Part shown: positions 60,237 through 64,000 of the stretch, in pieces
Position numbering within the stretch: position 1 is the stretch's first letter
How the letters are laid out: each line of letters opens with the position of its first letter
DNA from: Lysinibacillus sp. KCTC 33748
GTDB taxonomy: Bacteria > Bacillota > Bacilli > Bacillales_A > Planococcaceae
DNA: 64,000 bases
Direction of reading: 5' to 3'
Assembly: GCF_002237755.1 (NCBI RefSeq)
Contig: NZ_MWSJ01000014.1
Span: 1 to 64,000 of the forward strand
Program-made: the position numbers and the translations under genes
Notes under the pieces: model-generated
Database searches by the model: none
What the model saw: the letters and a program-made list of their open reading frames with translations, nothing else
What the model was told of the DNA's origin: nothing

Positions 60237-61037
60237 TTATAAAATTTTGCTTAAACTATATTCGTTAATAAAGGTATCATTTAATTTAATGGCATTTTGT
60301 CGGATGCCTTCTTGCTGAAAACCTAATTTTTTGAACAAATTTAAAGCACAATCATTATGCTCCATGACAGATACTTCTAAGCGTGAAATATCTCGCTGTA
60401 TAGACCAACGTTCTACTGCTTCCATCAGCGCTGAGCCGATACCTTGTCGCTGATGCTCCTCCTTAACAGCTAGATGAACTGATGCAACATGTTTAGCTTT
60501 AGAATGTTTATATCCATGAATAACGGCATAGCCAGCAAAAATGCCGTTTACTATACAACATAAAATCGTACGGTTCTTCAATTGTTTCCAATAGACCAAA
60601 TCTTTTCGAAGTTGTTGAACTGTAAGGTCTAATTCGTTTTCCATATTATACATGAAGTCAGTTTGTTGGAAAATTTCTTCTTGCAAATGAATAAATGATC
60701 GGGCGTCAGATGCTTCAATTGCTCGAATTATGTATGCAGGTGGGTTATCGTCATTTGTAGAAACATTACTCGTAGTCTTCATTTGTGTACGCGAGAAAGT
60801 TACACTGGTACCGAGCTTAACATCCATGACATAATAGCCTGCATTTGTCCATGACAAATAGTGAGAGAGAGGGGGCTTTGTTTTTTTCCACCAGCTCCTA
60901 TTTAAGTAAGCTGCATTTGGCAAGGCTTGTCCCATAATATTTTCGAGTTCGCTAAATGATAAAGTAATTTCTTGTTGTAAAGCTACTTCAAAATAATTTG
61001 CTAAAGGAATATACTTTTTTTCCATCTTCTTTGTCAT
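60237..61037 (-). CDS. DUF-GNAT fusion acetyltransferase
   Basis: A two-part protein. The N-terminal 85 residues (YIPLANYFEVALQQEITLSF, ELENIMGQALPNAA, WWKK, WTNAGY) resemble a small DUF7662-like domain often found alone; a linker leads to a C-terminal GNAT acetyltransferase (about 110-266) with the acetyl-CoA motif KEEHQRQGIGSALMEAVE. The start at 61037 follows GGGGAT at 6 nt. Such fusions are uncommon and may bind nucleic acid through the N-domain, but the role is unknown. It is monocistronic. Confidence 0.75.
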   Translation of the reverse strand: MTKKMEKKYIPLANYFEVALQQEITLSFSELENIMGQALPNAAYLNRSWWKKTKPPLSHYLSWTNAGYYVMDVKLGTSVTFSRTQMKTTSNVSTNDDNPPAYIIRAIEASDARSFIHLQEEIFQQTDFMYNMENELDLTVQQLRKDLVYWKQLKNRTILCCIVNGIFAGYAVIHGYKHSKAKHVASVHLAVKEEHQRQGIGSALMEAVERWSIQRDISRLEVSVMEHNDCALNLFKKLGFQQEGIRQNAIKLNDTFINEYSLSKIL

Positions 61038-61089
61038 TGTAATCCCCATTTCCTGTATATCCTAAAAAATATAGACTACCTGATGATAG

Positions 61090-61480
61090 CATAAAATTAC
61101 GTTTTCATAAATACGAAAACACAACTATATATCTATTTATAGTAAATATTTTTTATAAACTATGTATTTTTATTATTAAATGTTATAAATAGGGTGTTAT
61201 TAACAGATAAATATATTATATTTAATAATAATCTATAAATGTTATAAAAAGGTATTTTTCGTCATGCGTTTAGCCTTCTTTCCTGAACTAAAAAAGCCTA
61301 ACTCTAGCATGTATAGGAAAAGTAAGTAATACATGATAGTATGGTTATCCTAAAACGGGGGATTTTGGATGTATATTGGCAGTAGACCCTTTATAGATAA
61401 ACTTTCACTTTATAACATGTTTGTTCATAAGGTATGATAAAATAAACTATAAATGTTATTGCCATTTAGGAGGAATTAAT
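61090..61480. other. AT-rich region before ppaC with a recurring ATGTTAT motif
   Basis: The motif AAATGTTAT occurs near 61180, 61235 and 61452, the first two extended to ATGTTATAAA. A 22-codon ORF starting at 61370 behind CGGGGGATTTTGG is the only frame with a site; I do not regard it as proven. No repeat-family copy is present. Confidence 0.4.
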
Positions 61481-61483
61481 TTA

Positions 61484-62410
61484 ATGAGTAAAGTTTTAGT
61501 TTTTGGTCATAAAAATCCAGATACAGACACAATTACATCTGCTATTGTATATGCATATTTAAAACAGCAAATTGGTGTTGATGCTGAAGCGGTACGCCTT
61601 GGTGAAGTAAATAATGAAACACAATTTGCTTTAGATAAATTTGGCTTTGAGGCACCTCGATTGATTTCATCAGTAGCTGGAGAAGCGGAGAAAGTAATCC
61701 TTGTAGACCACAATGAATTCCAACAATCTGCTGACGGAATCGAAGAAGTACAAATTTCAGAAGTGATTGATCATCACCGTATTGCAAACTTCCAAACAGC
61801 TGACCCACTATACTACCGAGCTGAACCTGTAGGTTGTACGGCTACGATTTTAAATAAAATCTTCAAAGAACATGGCGTAGCAGTTCCTGCAAACATTGCT
61901 GGTTTAATGTTTTCAGCCATCGTTTCTGATACATTATTATTCAAATCTCCAACTTGCACTGAGCAAGATGTACAAGCTGGTGAAGAGCTAGCGAAAATTG
62001 CAGGTGTTGATGCCGCTGAATATGGATTAGCAATGCTTAAAGCAGGTGCTGATCTTTCAGATAAATCATTAGAAGATCTTTTATCATTAGATGCGAAAGA
62101 ATTCCAATTCGGTGAATATAAATCTGTAGTGGCCCAAGTAAATGCTGTCGACATTAACGATGTACTTGGCCGCCAAGAGGAATTAGAAAATTTATTAAAT
62201 AAAAATGTAGCGGAAAATGGTTTAGATTTATTCTTCTTTGTTGTAACGGATATTTTAAACAATGATTCAACTGCTGTTGCAATTGGACAAGTAGCAGAGG
62301 CTGCAGCAAAAGGATTTGGCGCAGAGCTTGTGAATAATCGCGTTCTTTTACCGGGTGTTGTATCTCGTAAAAAACAAATCGTCCCAGTTTTAACTGATGC
62401 ATTGAAATAA
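61484..62410 (+). CDS. ppaC: Manganese-dependent inorganic pyrophosphatase
   Basis: It hydrolyses pyrophosphate in the cytosol to drive biosynthesis. This is a family II enzyme of the DHH fold: metal-binding HKNPDTD near the N-terminus, LVDHNE and the DHH motif VIDHHRI, with the C-terminal DHHA2 substrate motif [10 protein letters not shown]. Length 308 aa matches B. subtilis PpaC. The ATG at 61484 follows AGGAGG; the longer upstream frame lacks a site. It is monocistronic. Confidence 0.95.
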   Translation: MSKVLVFGHKNPDTDTITSAIVYAYLKQQIGVDAEAVRLGEVNNETQFALDKFGFEAPRLISSVAGEAEKVILVDHNEFQQSADGIEEVQISEVIDHHRIANFQTADPLYYRAEPVGCTATILNKIFKEHGVAVPANIAGLMFSAIVSDTLLFKSPTCTEQDVQAGEELAKIAGVDAAEYGLAMLKAGADLSDKSLEDLLSLDAKEFQFGEYKSVVAQVNAVDINDVLGRQEELENLLNKNVAENGLDLFFFVVTDILNNDSTAVAIGQVAEAAAKGFGAELVNNRVLLPGVVSRKKQIVPVLTDALK

Positions 62411-62412
62411 TG

Positions 62413-62450
62413 AAAAAGAGGTTGCCTCGGAATAGGCAACCTCTTTTTTT
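62413..62450 (+). terminator. Terminator of ppaC
   Basis: AAGAGGTTGCC pairs perfectly with GGCAACCTCTT, followed by T7. Confidence 0.92.
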
Positions 62451-62531
62451 ATTGTTAAGGAAATTATAGAAATACTTTTGCTGTGGGCTCTCCAACGCTT
62501 GCTGATGTAAACGAGCGTTTTAACGCATTTA

Positions 62532-63911
62532 TTAATCTAGCTTTAAAGGGTGCACAGCAGGACCTTCAAGAACTTCCCCTTTGGCATTAAAGCGAGAGCC
62601 GTGACAAGGGCAATCCCAAGTTTCATCGGCTTCATTCCATTTTGTTTTACAACCTAAATGCGTGCAAGTTGGTGTATTTGCACGTTTCACATAACCTGTT
62701 ACGAATTCTTTGGCTACAAAACCTCCTACCTTTAGCATCTGCATAAATTGAGCACCAAATTTCGTACGTGTTGGTGAATAAAGAGGAATGGCGCCATCTT
62801 CATTCCCAGCACCTGTTATTAAGGAGGATAATAGATCTCCGGCTACAAAAGAATTGGAAATGCCCCATTTTCGATAGCCAGTTGCAATGAAAACATTAGG
62901 CAAGGACGGTGTAATCCTGCCAACATACGGGACCATATCAGGTGTTTCGATGTCCTGCGCAGACCAGCGATAGATAGAATCCTGATCGAAGTGAGCCTTC
63001 ATTTCATTTTGAATAGCATCATAATAGGGCTGGGTATTGGTTGTTTCACCTGCAATATGATTAGCGCCACCTAATACTAAATAATGCTCATCGTTAATGG
63101 TAGCTGTTCGAATAGAGCGTGTAGGATTATCTACACATAAGTATTGACCTTGTAGTGTATCAGTAATTTTACCAGCAACCATATAGGAGCGACTGTTAGA
63201 AAGTTTGAAAAGATGTAGTCCTCTAAAGGCTTCGATTGGATAGTGTGAGCATAAAATAAGCTTGTTGTATTGAACCGACATGTCATTTGCGGTATGTAAG
63301 CTATTTTGTGGTATGTTTAATTGCTGAACACGGGTATTTGTATAGATTTTTGCGCCCATTGATAATGCTTCTTTTACAAGGAAATTACACACTTCTACAG
63401 GATGAATTTGTGCTTGCTGGGACATGCTGAGTGCTTTTTTAATTGGAAAGGGAAGCTCTGTGTCAGTAGTGATTTTCGCCTTAATATTTAATACTTTATA
63501 GGCATTCCATTCTTTTAATAATTGGGCGTAGCCTTCTTTTGTTTGGCAATAAAGCAATGAATCTACTTGTTGAATACTTTCTTTAGGGAGTAGCTGTAAT
63601 GCTTTTTCTACAGCTATTTGATTGAGCTGATAATAAAGCCTCGCTTCATCTACAGAAAGTTTTTCAATAAGGTTGGCATAAACTAAGCTATGCTGTGCAG
63701 TTAGTTTTCCTGTTGAATGACCAGTCGTACCATGACCGATATGGGAATTTGCCTCAAGTAAGACTACATCTACACCTGATTTTGCTAAGACATATGCTGT
63801 ATATAGTCCCGTCAAGCCTCCGCCAATAATACATACATCACAAGTTGTTGATGCAGGAAGGGATGGTAAGGAGACGGGATCAATTGTTCCGAGCCAAAGA
63901 GATTGTGTCAT
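62532..63911 (-). CDS. FAD-dependent oxidoreductase with C-terminal Rieske domain (YhfW-like)
   Basis: A flavoprotein of the DAO/GlpD type fused to a Rieske iron-sulfur domain. The FAD motif is CIIGGGLTGLYTAYVLAKSG near residue 27, followed by LLEANSHIGHGTTGHSTGKLT; the C-terminus has CTHLGC and CPCHGSRF, the two Rieske loops giving two Cys and two His for a 2Fe-2S cluster. B. subtilis YhfW has the same layout at slightly greater length. GAGGG precedes the ATG. The electron acceptor and substrate are unknown. The last 89 nt of the window beyond the start hold only TTATGC/GCATAA. Confidence 0.85.
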   Translation of the reverse strand: MTQSLWLGTIDPVSLPSLPASTTCDVCIIGGGLTGLYTAYVLAKSGVDVVLLEANSHIGHGTTGHSTGKLTAQHSLVYANLIEKLSVDEARLYYQLNQIAVEKALQLLPKESIQQVDSLLYCQTKEGYAQLLKEWNAYKVLNIKAKITTDTELPFPIKKALSMSQQAQIHPVEVCNFLVKEALSMGAKIYTNTRVQQLNIPQNSLHTANDMSVQYNKLILCSHYPIEAFRGLHLFKLSNSRSYMVAGKITDTLQGQYLCVDNPTRSIRTATINDEHYLVLGGANHIAGETTNTQPYYDAIQNEMKAHFDQDSIYRWSAQDIETPDMVPYVGRITPSLPNVFIATGYRKWGISNSFVAGDLLSSLITGAGNEDGAIPLYSPTRTKFGAQFMQMLKVGGFVAKEFVTGYVKRANTPTCTHLGCKTKWNEADETWDCPCHGSRFNAKGEVLEGPAVHPLKLD

Positions 63912-64000
63912 ACATAACCCTCACATTGTTTTTACGTTCAGTATGTAGATTGATTTGAGAAATTATGCAATGAAGCATAAAAATTGCCTTGTAATCATTA

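Noticed and set aside
61370-61438. 22-codon ORF upstream of ppaC
   Set aside because: There is a weak purine-rich stretch in front of it, but no hydrophobic, charged or conserved pattern that would support a leader peptide.

Overview
The window looks like a chromosomal segment of a low-GC Bacillales bacterium, most likely Lysinibacillus or a close Planococcaceae relative. The reasons are the protein types (petrobactin-type YclNOPQ importer, PpaC, YebC, YhfW-like Rieske oxidoreductase, ComQXPA), strong AGGAGG ribosome binding sites with many TTG and GTG starts, and U-tailed hairpin terminators after most operons. The genus is an inference; no rRNA or tRNA gene is present to fix it.

Layout. 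0.1-4.3 kb: a CoA-disulfide reductase/rhodanese fusion whose upstream region holds a cluster of DnaA boxes and a CsoR/CstR-like palindrome, then an AarF/UbiB-type kinase. 4.4-9.2 kb: an NlpC/P60 cell-wall hydrolase preceded by WalR-like sites, a HEAT-like protein, and a cobalamin riboswitch that now leads into a damaged operon (truncated permease-like ORF, frameshifted adenosyltransferase) with an intact BtuF-type lipoprotein. 9.4-28.9 kb: housekeeping genes (two phosphatases, MATE pump, RlmA-type methyltransferase, PlsC, YebC, ArsB-like permease, chemoreceptor, YdcF-like protein, M3 peptidase, AI-2E-family permease, Nudix, esterase, MMPL transporter, Pit phosphate system). 29.3-38.3 kb: MacB-like ABC exporter, methyltransferase, PutP, HflX, POT peptide transporter. 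38.5-42.8 kb: an operon matching the N-succinylamino acid racemase route for turning D- into L-amino acids, with a YkvI-like permease. 43.0-47.3 kb: a Fur-type controlled siderophore importer yclNOPQ followed by a heme monooxygenase. 48.2-52.7 kb: a complete ComQXPA quorum-sensing cassette, including a 52-codon comX, bracketed by imperfect inverted repeats and flanked by two genes of unknown function. 53.8-64 kb: a small Phr-like peptide ORF, tandem hairpins, PAP2 phosphatase, MtnX-like phosphatase, thrCB, niacin-type permease, RpiR regulator, DUF-GNAT fusion, PpaC and a YhfW-like protein.

Between the genes lie many copies of mosaic intergenic repeats. One group ends in a 20-bp palindrome (AATTATGCCRAGGCATAATT) that shows paired compensatory changes. 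A second group carries GGCTGGGCGACTCC near its head and GGAAATCAACC near its tail. A GCGAAAGCG-rich module occurs inside members of both groups.

The most interesting unit is the com locus. ComQ (isoprenyl transferase), ComX (pheromone precursor with a penultimate Trp), ComP (membrane histidine kinase) and ComA (response regulator) form a tight operon. The same CCGCCA/TGGCGG palindromes occur on both sides of it, so it may be a mobile cassette, or its neighbours may be ComA targets. No search could be run; family names rest on motifs, length and gene order read from the sequence.
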